Shown here one piece after another: positions 25,238-33,124 of a DNA stretch of 56,004 nucleotides. The notes under the pieces were generated by a model, which did no database searches, was not told the origin of the DNA, and worked only from the letters and a program-made list of their open reading frames with translations. Source of the stretch: JACRAO01 sp964490895 (lineage in GTDB: Bacteria > Bdellovibrionota > UBA1018); the NCBI GenBank assembly GCA_964490895.1, contig CAZBEI010000046.1, positions 1 to 56,004 of the forward strand, read 5' to 3'. The position numbers and the translations under genes are program-made. How positions within the stretch are numbered: position 1 is the stretch's first letter; each line of letters opens with the position of its first letter.

Positions 25238-26365
25238 ATGACAGCACAAAAGAAAATTCTGATCTATGGTTCCTATGGCTACACCGGCTCTTTGGTTGCA
25301 AACCTCGCCAAAGAGAGGGGACTGGCTCCTATTTTAGCTGGGCAAAACCCAGAAAAAATAAGTGCTCAATCTAAAGAACTCGGACTTGAGGGGAGGGCTT
25401 TTAGGCTGAATCAAGAAGAACCACTCAAAGCACTCCAAGATATTTTTTTAGTCATCCACTGTGCCGGGCCTTTTTCGCATACCCACGCGGCCATGGTTGA
25501 CGCCTGTCTAAAGACGGGCTCTCACTATAGCGACATCACCGGCGAAATCGAAGTTTTTGAGGCCCTTGCAAAAAGAAGCGACGAAGCTAAAAAAGCTGGC
25601 ATTATGCTTCTTCCTGGTGCTGGATTTGATGTCGTTCCGTCGGACTGTCTAGCAGCCCATCTCAAGTCACGCTTACCTTCTGCAACCCATTTAGCTTTAG
25701 CGTTTAAAATGTTTGACAGTAAAATTTCGAGAGGCACAGCAAAAACAATCGTAGAGAATTTACACCAAGGTGGAATGATCAGACAAAACGGGGTTTTGAC
25801 AAAAATTCCTTCTGCTTCCAAAACGCGCAAAATTAATTTTAAAAAAAACCATGAAACAGAAGCCATTGCTGTACCCTGGGGAGATGTCTCAACTGCCTAT
25901 TATTCGACCGGAATTCCAAACATCGAAGTTTATACCTCTATGCCCCCCATGGCAAAACAGATCATGACCTTGGCACAACCCTTTGGTTTTTTCTTGAGCT
26001 CAAACCTAGTTCAAAAAGGACTTAAAAAATTGATCGATCAACTCCCGCCTGGACCCAATGCCGAAGAACGCGAAAAAGCCTCCTGCCTTGTTTGGGGAGA
26101 GGCTCGGGACGAAAAAACGGGTAAACTGGCCACTTCGCAACTCCTACTCCCCGAAGGCTACAAATTGACGGCCTTAACTGCTCTTCTCATTGCAGAAAAA
26201 ATCAGTTCGGGCAAAGCACCCCTTGGATTTCAGACACCCTCTTTGGCCTTTGGAAAAGACCTCATTTTAGAAATCGAAGGCACCAGCAGAGAAGACTTAG
26301 GCGCTATCGAGCCCCCAAAACCAGAGCGGTTCCAGAGGGAGGCCGAAAAAATTTCCGAGTGCTAA
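25238..26365 (+). CDS. Saccharopine dehydrogenase-like / trans-acting enoyl reductase-like protein
   Basis: 375 aa. An N-terminal NAD(P)-binding Rossmann fold (YGSYGYTGSLVA) is followed by CAGPFSHTHAAMVDACLKTG and SHYSDITGE, residues conserved in saccharopine-dehydrogenase-like reductases. The Mycobacterium relatives reduce polyketide-derived lipids. A GAGFDVVPSD motif sits near 128. The 3' end overlaps the convergent GNAT gene by 69 bp; both reading frames are convincing, so the overlap is real. Confidence 0.8.
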   Translation: MTAQKKILIYGSYGYTGSLVANLAKERGLAPILAGQNPEKISAQSKELGLEGRAFRLNQEEPLKALQDIFLVIHCAGPFSHTHAAMVDACLKTGSHYSDITGEIEVFEALAKRSDEAKKAGIMLLPGAGFDVVPSDCLAAHLKSRLPSATHLALAFKMFDSKISRGTAKTIVENLHQGGMIRQNGVLTKIPSASKTRKINFKKNHETEAIAVPWGDVSTAYYSTGIPNIEVYTSMPPMAKQIMTLAQPFGFFLSSNLVQKGLKKLIDQLPPGPNAEEREKASCLVWGEARDEKTGKLATSQLLLPEGYKLTALTALLIAEKISSGKAPLGFQTPSLAFGKDLILEIEGTSREDLGAIEPPKPERFQREAEKISEC

Positions 26366-27241
26366 GAATTCTTTTTTACCCAGACTCAGTGAAACATTAT
26401 ATCCTTTGAAGGCCTCCGCTGAGCCTAACAGCTCTAAACCGCTGTTTTTTTTCCTGATCTCGCTCAACAAATAAAACAAGGCCTCCCTTTCTCCACCCCA
26501 CTCATGGATGAGACCTTGGAGGTCAATCCCTCGCCCCAGCGCTGCATAAGCTCGGATTTTTTTCTCATTTCCTATCCACCACCAATCCACATTTTTATGT
26601 GCCGAAATCCAAAAATAATCTCGATCACTCAAACAGAGTCCATAGCGCCGCTCTTTGAGGCACTCAAAAAGCAAGGGTGCCCAACCGCGGCTTACAGGTA
26701 GATCCATTTTTGGCTGTGGTAGATTTTCTAACGGAACTCTGAATTGTTCCCCACAGAGATCAAACCCAAACTTACTATAGAGCGAATGCTCTCCACCCCA
26801 GAGAAATACGTCCTTTGCTCCTTGTTTGTGTGCCCACTCGAGCGCCATTGGAATCAGTTTTGAGACCAACCCCTGTCCTCTATACTTTGGGTGAGTGACT
26901 ACTGCACCCATCAAACCCACCGGCACTGTGCCAGAGTTTGTTTTGAGTTGCGCTATTCTGACAGAAATCGAAGAAAGGAGTTGCCCCTCTAAAAAAGCTC
27001 CTATTTTATAAAGCTCCAACCCATGCTTTACATCCCACACCGGAAAATCATCATAAAAGCAACCTGCAGGCGGAACATTAAATCCTTCGTTTAAAAGTGC
27101 CAATAACTGATCAAGCTCTTGTTGAGATTGAAGGGTTCTGCTGCTTATGCTGAGATCGTCAATCAAACTTTTAGTCAAATTTTTAATCAAATTTTTCTTG
27201 ATCTTCTGTCTGTTCTGGTTTGCCTTCGGGAGTGTAATCAT
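26297..27241 (-). CDS. GNAT-family N-acetyltransferase
   Basis: 314 aa as given from ATG 27241. The acetyl-CoA-binding motif is VTHPKYRGQGLVSKLI (about 136-151), with LYSKFGF after it. The C-terminal half (after about 190) is a second, unassigned domain as in larger GNAT proteins. The ATG start overlaps the RNA ligase gene by 59 bp; a TTG near the ligase stop codon (about 27187) would give a shorter protein with a 4-bp overlap and is a likely alternative. Confidence 0.78.
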   Translation of the reverse strand: MITLPKANQNRQKIKKNLIKNLTKSLIDDLSISSRTLQSQQELDQLLALLNEGFNVPPAGCFYDDFPVWDVKHGLELYKIGAFLEGQLLSSISVRIAQLKTNSGTVPVGLMGAVVTHPKYRGQGLVSKLIPMALEWAHKQGAKDVFLWGGEHSLYSKFGFDLCGEQFRVPLENLPQPKMDLPVSRGWAPLLFECLKERRYGLCLSDRDYFWISAHKNVDWWWIGNEKKIRAYAALGRGIDLQGLIHEWGGEREALFYLLSEIRKKNSGLELLGSAEAFKGYNVSLSLGKKEFLALGNFFGLPLEPLWFWGLDSA

Positions 27242-27935
27242 AAATTTCCATCTTATCCGAATAATACCACGGATACATATCTCGACGCAGTTTTGCCATC
27301 CAGGACTTGCTTTCAGATTTTCGTTTTAAATTATAAAAAACAACCCCCTCGGCAAAAACTTTCTCATCGAGCCCCAGTTTAGAAGCACGTTTTGTAAAAT
27401 AACGGGAGTAGAGATTGTCTTTGAACCAGGCACTCCAATTTTCAAAATTCCTTTCGTGTTCATGAAAGGACCGATACGCCAAATCAGAAATCGCTTTTCT
27501 AAAGGGATACCACTCATGAAAATCTAGCTTGTATGGGTTTCCTTGGAGTTTGGGCCCAATGACCTCGCCTGTTTGTTCGCCATCTTCTTGGACATAGCCT
27601 TTTCCAATAGCTCTAAAAATGCCCTCGACAATAAACGTCGGGCCTTTGACAATTTGTAGGGGATCCAAAACATTGAGTCGATTTTGAACTGCAACAAGCC
27701 TACCTTTTTCAGTGAGGATTTTTACGTTTGTCCCGTCGAGCTTTTCGACCGCGATGGTCTCTTTGTCTTCGAACACCCATTCGAAACCGGGATTGATTTT
27801 ATTGACCACCAAATACACTTCGGGTGTTCTTAAGTTGACTTTACTTCCATGCTCTTTCCATTGTTCGGCATTGACCTTAAATGTCTGTCGAATAAATGGA
27901 CAATATACTTTTGGAAAATCTGTAAGCAATGACAT
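27183..27935 (-). CDS. ATP-dependent RNA ligase family protein
   Basis: 250 aa. The nucleotidyltransferase motifs occur in order: motif I EKLDGTN (64-70, Lys65 as the AMP-attachment residue), TGEVIGPKLQGNPY (122-135), motif IV EGVVFYN (196-202) and motif V AKLRRDMYPW (214-223). This is the RNA ligase/mRNA-capping superfamily. It seals RNA ends after damage by nucleases. It is divergently placed to crcB and overlaps the GNAT gene downstream. Physiological substrate unknown. Confidence 0.8.
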   Translation of the reverse strand: MSLLTDFPKVYCPFIRQTFKVNAEQWKEHGSKVNLRTPEVYLVVNKINPGFEWVFEDKETIAVEKLDGTNVKILTEKGRLVAVQNRLNVLDPLQIVKGPTFIVEGIFRAIGKGYVQEDGEQTGEVIGPKLQGNPYKLDFHEWYPFRKAISDLAYRSFHEHERNFENWSAWFKDNLYSRYFTKRASKLGLDEKVFAEGVVFYNLKRKSESKSWMAKLRRDMYPWYYSDKMEIYDYTPEGKPEQTEDQEKFD

Positions 27936-28011
27936 AGTTATCCTTTATAACACAGGTATAACATAGAAACATTGACGCGTCTTATTCTATTTGTTAGCTA
28001 TTTTAAAGCCT

Positions 28012-28389
28012 ATGTACGAAATTTTACTCGTCGGTGTCGGCGGTTTTTTAGGAGCTATCTCAAGACTTGGAATGTCTTATTTAATTCGACAATACAGCCA
28101 ACACCCTTTTCCACTGGCAACTCTAATCATCAATATATTAGGAAGCGTGGCTATAGGTCTTTTTTTTGAATTTTTTAAGCATCACCCCCTCCTTCCCACC
28201 CTCACCTTATTTTTAGTGATTGGATTTTTGGGGTCATTTACGACGTTTTCAGCCTTTAGCTTTGAAACTGTCGAGCTTTTGCGCAAAGATGAGCTTTACC
28301 TTGCCTCGCTCAATGTTGCCGGCAATTTGATCTTGTGTATTGTGGGTGTCGGCCTGGGTGACTGGCTCGGTCGCATCTTGAAAATCTAG
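28012..28389 (+). CDS. crcB: Fluoride channel CrcB/Fluc
   Basis: 125 aa from ATG 28012; an earlier start at 27991 adds seven residues without the family pattern. Four membrane segments and the hallmark GFLGSFTTFSAFS (about 69-81) identify the dual-topology fluoride exporter. The 76-bp upstream region shows no obvious fluoride riboswitch. It precedes the ABC-F gene by 3 bp and is probably co-transcribed with it. Confidence 0.93.
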   Translation: MYEILLVGVGGFLGAISRLGMSYLIRQYSQHPFPLATLIINILGSVAIGLFFEFFKHHPLLPTLTLFLVIGFLGSFTTFSAFSFETVELLRKDELYLASLNVAGNLILCIVGVGLGDWLGRILKI

Positions 28390-28392
28390 AAT

Positions 28393-30168
28393 ATGCCTAA
28401 CCTTATCCAGCTCTATAAGGGCTCAAAATCATACGGCTCAAATGAACTTTTTCAGAAAGCTTCTTTTTCTATTAATGACGGCGAGCATGTTGGCGTCATT
28501 GGCCCCAATGGTGCTGGAAAGACAACCCTTTTTAAAATTCTAACTGACCAAGAGCATTTAGACTCAGGAGAGCTCGTATGCGCCAAGGGACTACGCCTGG
28601 GCTACCTTGCTCAACATGACACATGGAAAGAAAACGAAACTGTGGAGGAATACCTTTCGCAAGATTGCATCACACCCATTTGGGATCTAAAAGCCCTGGG
28701 GCAGGGTTTGGGATTGACCGAAGCAATTTATGCTCAAACAATCACTTCGCTCAGTGGCGGCTATAGAATGAGGTGTAAGCTTTTGCACCTCCTCGGCCAA
28801 GAACCTGATCTGCTTTTACTTGATGAACCGACAAACTACCTGGACCTAGAATCCCTGATTGTCTTAGAAAGATTTCTGAGCGAATACCGAAATGCATTTC
28901 TGCTTATTTCGCATGACCGCGAATTTCTCCGCCGCACAACGGATCATATTTTAGAAATAGAATCTCAAGACATTGTTAAATTTAACGGTTCATTGGACGA
29001 TTATTTTGAGCAAAAAGCGCTCTTGAGAACTCAGCTCGAAGCCCGCGCTCTTTCGATTGAGGAACGAAAAAAAGAAATTTTAGATTTTGTAGCCCGTTTC
29101 GGGGCCAAAGCCACAAAGGCCAGGCAAGCTCAGTCTCGTCTCAAGAGTCTAGACCGCCTGGAGCAAATTGAGATCAAAGCACTTCCAGATGTGGCAGTGA
29201 TTCGGATTCCAGAGCCGACACGCACCGGAAAAAATATTGTCACTCTCAAGGAAGTCACGCTTGGATACAACGAGCGCGTTGTTCTAAGTAATATCTCTCT
29301 TGCGCTTGAGCGGCGCGATCATCTGGCTGTTGTAGGCATCAATGGCGCTGGAAAATCTACTCTACTAAAAGCCCTAGCCGGGATGCTCGAACCCCTTCGT
29401 GGTGAAATCAAATACGGCTATGAGGTGTCGGTGGGATATTATGCACAGCATGTTTCTGAAGCACTCGATCCCTCTCAAAATGTTTTTCAGGCCATGGGCG
29501 CAAAAGCCCACCCTACCGTCACTCAACAGCAGATTTTAAATCTAGCTGGCGCGCTTCTTTTTTCTGGTAGTGACATAAAAAAAACAGTCTCTGTACTCTC
29601 TGGGGGCGAAAAATCTCGCGTGGCTTTGGGGCAGATCCTTTTACAAAAAGCTCCATGCCTACTTTTAGATGAGCCGACTAACCACCTGGACTTTCAAACG
29701 GTCGAAGCCCTAACCCAGGCGCTTGCAAAATATGAGGGAACTCTTGTTGTCGTAAGCCATGACCGGAGCTTTATCCGAAGAGTGGGGAGCAAAGTTTTTG
29801 AAATTCACAATGGCCACGTAGAGCATTATCCTGGCACTTATGACGAATACGTTTGGAGCTGTCAAAAAGGAATGTTGGCTTCGCGCAATTTGAGCACACC
29901 CGGAACAGCAAAAGAAAGCGCAAACCCTACAATCAAAATCAATTTAAAAGAAGAAAAAAAAATACTCGAAAAAGACAAAAGAAAAAAAGAGCGAGACCGA
30001 GCAGAACTCGAAGAAAAATTAGGCTGGCTGCAAAGCCGGATGAAGGTATTAAATGAAAGACTCGCCACTGACCCTAACAATCTAGAAACCCGCGCCTGGA
30101 TTGACGAGTTGGGCTCTCTGCAAAAAGAAGTAGAAGCCACCGAAGAAAAATGGCTCAAATTGGGTTAG
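28393..30168 (+). CDS. ABC-F family ATPase (Uup-like)
   Basis: 591 aa with two ABC domains. Walker A motifs are GPNGAGKTT (about 37-45) and GINGAGKST (about 318-326); signatures are LSGGYRMR and LSGGEKSR; Walker B regions are LLLLDEPTNYLDL and LLLDEPTNHLDF. No membrane segments. The C-terminal region (about 520-591) is a charged coiled coil. ABC-F proteins act on ribosomes or on stalled translation. The coiled-coil tail fits the Uup branch, though an EttA-like assignment cannot be excluded. Confidence 0.92.
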   Translation: MPNLIQLYKGSKSYGSNELFQKASFSINDGEHVGVIGPNGAGKTTLFKILTDQEHLDSGELVCAKGLRLGYLAQHDTWKENETVEEYLSQDCITPIWDLKALGQGLGLTEAIYAQTITSLSGGYRMRCKLLHLLGQEPDLLLLDEPTNYLDLESLIVLERFLSEYRNAFLLISHDREFLRRTTDHILEIESQDIVKFNGSLDDYFEQKALLRTQLEARALSIEERKKEILDFVARFGAKATKARQAQSRLKSLDRLEQIEIKALPDVAVIRIPEPTRTGKNIVTLKEVTLGYNERVVLSNISLALERRDHLAVVGINGAGKSTLLKALAGMLEPLRGEIKYGYEVSVGYYAQHVSEALDPSQNVFQAMGAKAHPTVTQQQILNLAGALLFSGSDIKKTVSVLSGGEKSRVALGQILLQKAPCLLLDEPTNHLDFQTVEALTQALAKYEGTLVVVSHDRSFIRRVGSKVFEIHNGHVEHYPGTYDEYVWSCQKGMLASRNLSTPGTAKESANPTIKINLKEEKKILEKDKRKKERDRAELEEKLGWLQSRMKVLNERLATDPNNLETRAWIDELGSLQKEVEATEEKWLKLG

Positions 30169-30186
30169 CTCTCTGACAAGAAAGGT

Positions 30187-31356
30187 TCATGGATTGAGCT
30201 GAAGCGTGTATTTATTTGTCTCTCCTTCTCGCTTAAAACCATTTGCTTCCAGAAGCACGATCAAGGCGCCTTGCGTGTCAGATAGAGCGATCTGCACTGA
30301 GGCATATTCTTTTACCCTTGCAAAAGATAAGGCTTGCTCTAACAGTTTCTTCCCCTGTCCATTGGTAAGTTGTTCAGCACCCAAACGAAAATACTCCAAA
30401 ACCCCTCTTGCAAATTCGCGATGAATGCCCAGAGTCCCAGAAATTCTCTTCTCTGAATCTTTTAAAACAAAAAACTGTCCATCGTAGTCATTATAACGAC
30501 CTCTTGTCATGGACCAACAGTTTATCTCAAGGCCAGTAACTTGATTGTGGCTAAAAAGCCGAGTCAATTCTTCTCCATCGGCAGCACAGTAAGGATTAAT
30601 ATTTGGGTCTGGCTTTTGTGCAACAATGCCTATTGCAAAGCCATGCCTTTCTTTTTCGACCTGTAAAACAACAAAACCTGCTTCGGCTATTTGTTTTAAT
30701 ACATCTTTTGAAGTGTCTGTTAGAAACTCGGCGTCTTCTGCTAATTCAACACAAAAAGTAGAAAAAATAGCCAAATCAAAGTTTGTAATTTTTCTGCGGT
30801 GAGTGAACACATCAGTTACAGCAGCTCTTACAAAACCAAGGAGTTGACTTTTTTTATCGCGCTTACGATCCCTTACATTTGCAACTAAAACCAAGCGCCC
30901 ATTCTCTGGAAGCTGGGCAAAAGCCGCACGCAAAGCTCTTTGTTTTTCTTCTGGAGATGGAGCTCTTAGGTATTGATTAAGCACAATCTCATTTGTGGCT
31001 CCCCCTGTAAAAGAGGGGCGATCTTTTGTACTTCCAAAAATATGTAGCAAAGCTAAGCGCAAGTTCGCTTGAAATAACCCGTCGCCATAATCGTTACTAG
31101 CTCTGTCCACTTCACTCCTAAAAATACTTTTCTTTCTACTGTTACTACTGTTAAAAATTTGCTCAACCATGCCTAATGCGTCTTCTCTGCTTAAAATCGA
31201 TTCTGTGAGTGAGCTAGAGCGCCACATGGCATGGCGTTCCTCATTAGCAGACCCCGTCTCTAACCAACGAGCACAATTGTCTAGACTCAAAACAAAGCCC
31301 GCTGAATGCACGAAAGGGGACCCAAGTAAGCTCAGGCAAACCAATAAAACCTTCAT
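30187..31356 (-). CDS. Exported protein with C-terminal GNAT-like domain
   Basis: 389 aa. MKVLLVCLSLLGSPFVHSAG is a signal peptide with cleavage near HSA. The middle (20-270) is not recognised. Residues about 300-389 contain LGAEQLTNGQGKKLLEQALS and a following LLEANGFKREGE, a GNAT-like acetyl-CoA-binding turn and the terminal strand. Acetyl-CoA is cytosolic, so a GNAT fold outside the cytoplasm suggests an effector delivered to another cell, or a non-acetylating use of the fold. The gene is convergent with the ABC-F gene (18 bp apart). Confidence 0.55.
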   Translation of the reverse strand: MKVLLVCLSLLGSPFVHSAGFVLSLDNCARWLETGSANEERHAMWRSSSLTESILSREDALGMVEQIFNSSNSRKKSIFRSEVDRASNDYGDGLFQANLRLALLHIFGSTKDRPSFTGGATNEIVLNQYLRAPSPEEKQRALRAAFAQLPENGRLVLVANVRDRKRDKKSQLLGFVRAAVTDVFTHRRKITNFDLAIFSTFCVELAEDAEFLTDTSKDVLKQIAEAGFVVLQVEKERHGFAIGIVAQKPDPNINPYCAADGEELTRLFSHNQVTGLEINCWSMTRGRYNDYDGQFFVLKDSEKRISGTLGIHREFARGVLEYFRLGAEQLTNGQGKKLLEQALSFARVKEYASVQIALSDTQGALIVLLEANGFKREGETNKYTLQLNP

Positions 31357-31494
31357 AAATACAAGGAACTTATACCATTCCTGATTTAATTATTCAACTA
31401 TTATTTATAAAATTTGCGTTACCCTTGCTCGCCCATCTCAGGAGGCCCCCTGCTATTGAAGTGACAACCTTTGCAGAAATGCTATAAAAGAACA

Positions 31495-32322
31495 ATGCAA
31501 GACCGAAGTATCAATTGGCTCAAGTCTCTCCCTTTCATCCTCATGCATTTGGCTGTTTTTACTGTCTTTTTTGTGCATTTTTCCTGGAGTTCTGTACTCC
31601 TATGTTTAGCTCTCTATTATGTGCGGATGTTTACCATCACGGCCGGATACCATCGCTATTTCGCACATCGCACCTATAAAATGGGCAGAATTCCACAGTT
31701 TTTGATGGCCTGGGTGGGCAGTACGGCCATTCAAAAAGGGGTGCTTTGGTGGGCCGCAAACCATCGGATTCACCACCGCTACTCAGATCAACCCGGAGAC
31801 GTACACTCTCCAAAGCAGCAGGGCTTTTGGTGGTCTCATGTGGGTTGGATTTTGAGCGAAAAACACGCCAAGACCCAGTGGGAACAAATCAAAGATCTAG
31901 CTCAATATCCCGAACTCCGGTGGATCAACAAATACCACCTCGTGCCTGTCGTCTCGTATGCACTCGTGGTCCTTTGGCTGGGCGGCTGGAGCGCTTTTGT
32001 TTGGGGATTTGTGATCAGCACGATTCTCCTTTGGCATGGAACTTTTATGATCAACTCTGTGATGCACCTCTGGGGATCGCGTCGGTATATCACCTCAGAT
32101 ACAAGTCGCAATAATTTCTTGCTAGCTCTGATCACCCTTGGCGAAGGTTGGCACAACAACCACCACTGCTACATCAGCAGCGCAAACCAGGGATTTTTCT
32201 GGTGGGAGATTGACATCAGCTATTATGTTCTGAAAATTCTTTCGTGGTTACACATTGTGCGTGACCTGCGCAAAGCTCCTTTAGAAATCCTTGAGCATAA
32301 GCGGGTTCATCTCATTTCATAA
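31495..32322 (+). CDS. Membrane fatty acid (acyl-CoA) desaturase
   Basis: 275 aa from ATG 31495; a TTG at 31471 is possible. The three histidine boxes of the stearoyl-CoA desaturase type are present: HRYFAHR, HRIHHRYSD and HNNHHCY. Hydrophobic segments flank them. It introduces a double bond, usually delta-9, into fatty acids using O2 and an electron donor, adjusting membrane fluidity. The tryptophan-rich segments are typical of the family. Confidence 0.92.
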   Translation: MQDRSINWLKSLPFILMHLAVFTVFFVHFSWSSVLLCLALYYVRMFTITAGYHRYFAHRTYKMGRIPQFLMAWVGSTAIQKGVLWWAANHRIHHRYSDQPGDVHSPKQQGFWWSHVGWILSEKHAKTQWEQIKDLAQYPELRWINKYHLVPVVSYALVVLWLGGWSAFVWGFVISTILLWHGTFMINSVMHLWGSRRYITSDTSRNNFLLALITLGEGWHNNHHCYISSANQGFFWWEIDISYYVLKILSWLHIVRDLRKAPLEILEHKRVHLIS

Positions 32323-32324
32323 TA

Positions 32325-32597
32325 TTGTGTATATCCTTATGCTATTTTAATAAAACTATAGAAGAAACAGAATCCCCCACCGAACACATTCAAGAAGAAA
32401 TTCACCACGAAGCTATTCATTCTCAGAATAGCTGGATATCAAAAGTGGCATTAAACTCCGCCGTCCTTGCAGCATTACAGCACTCCCACGCCGAAAAAAA
32501 TTTTGGTATGTTAGTTTGGGCTTTGGCGCTCTGGGTGTTATTTTCTTTATCAAGGGGATATTTTTTTAGTCGCAGGGCCGCTGTAAAATTAACTTAA
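32325..32597 (+). CDS. Small DUF4337-like membrane protein, shortened
   Basis: 90 aa from TTG 32325; no better start is visible. ESPTEHIQEEIHHEAIHS then NSWISKVALNSAVLAALQ resembles the N-terminal half of DUF4337 proteins, which are normally 160 aa or more. The second half has a single hydrophobic segment (LVWALALWVLFSLSRG). The middle of the family appears missing, so this may be an internally deleted or decaying gene. It lies 2 bp after the desaturase stop. Confidence 0.45.
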   Translation: MCISLCYFNKTIEETESPTEHIQEEIHHEAIHSQNSWISKVALNSAVLAALQHSHAEKNFGMLVWALALWVLFSLSRGYFFSRRAAVKLT

Positions 32598-33124
32598 CTA
32601 TAAATTATTAAACTATAATATTTAAATAAATTATATCAACCACTCTAACCGAGTGATCACTTCTAAATCATACTCTAAAGATTCGACTCATCTCGTAATC
32701 TCACAAGACATTTTTAAAAAAAACTACGGTGGCCATTCCGGTGTGGGCCAGTTGTTTAGCGGGGTCAAATGCGCGTGCCTTGGCTATGTTGTATATGACA
32801 GGGGCAACTCCTCTGTGTAGAGCGGTCAATCTAGCTTCCTCCAGATCCGCAAAGATAGTTATACCTATTTTTTTCACGAACTCTGTAAACAGACTAGACA
32901 ACTCACTAGTTCTTATTCCAAAAATACCGCTGTCTAAAGATTGATCACACTTACATCTATCTAAAAACATAGGAGATTTATATTTTTGACCCATGCGTCA
33001 ACTTTGGCCCAGAGCTTGCTTATATAGTTTATCAAGAGAGTTCTCGCTATATTTGGCGAGGCCTGACAACAGTTCGTGCTTCTCTCTATGTGGTGTTGGT
33101 GGTTGTCATGAAGGAGTTGATTTT
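32598..33124. other. Long gap with only one weak minus-strand reading frame
   Basis: 527 bp between the small membrane protein and the large secreted protein. The first 60 bp are AT-rich (TATAATATTTAAAT). A minus-strand frame at 32701-32994 would give 97 aa (start ATG 32994, residues EARLTALHRGVAPV), but it has no ribosome-binding site and no recognisable family, so I do not call it a gene. The segment 33000-33124 contains the presumed promoter and an AAGGAG ribosome-binding site for the next gene. Confidence 0.5.

Noticed and set aside
27936..28011. Fluoride riboswitch before crcB
   Set aside because: The 76-bp leader lacks the conserved GGNGAUGG and CUGAUG elements of that riboswitch.
32701..32994. 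A 97-aa minus-strand protein
   Set aside because: No ribosome-binding site, no family and a competing frame on the other strand; left as uncertain spacer.
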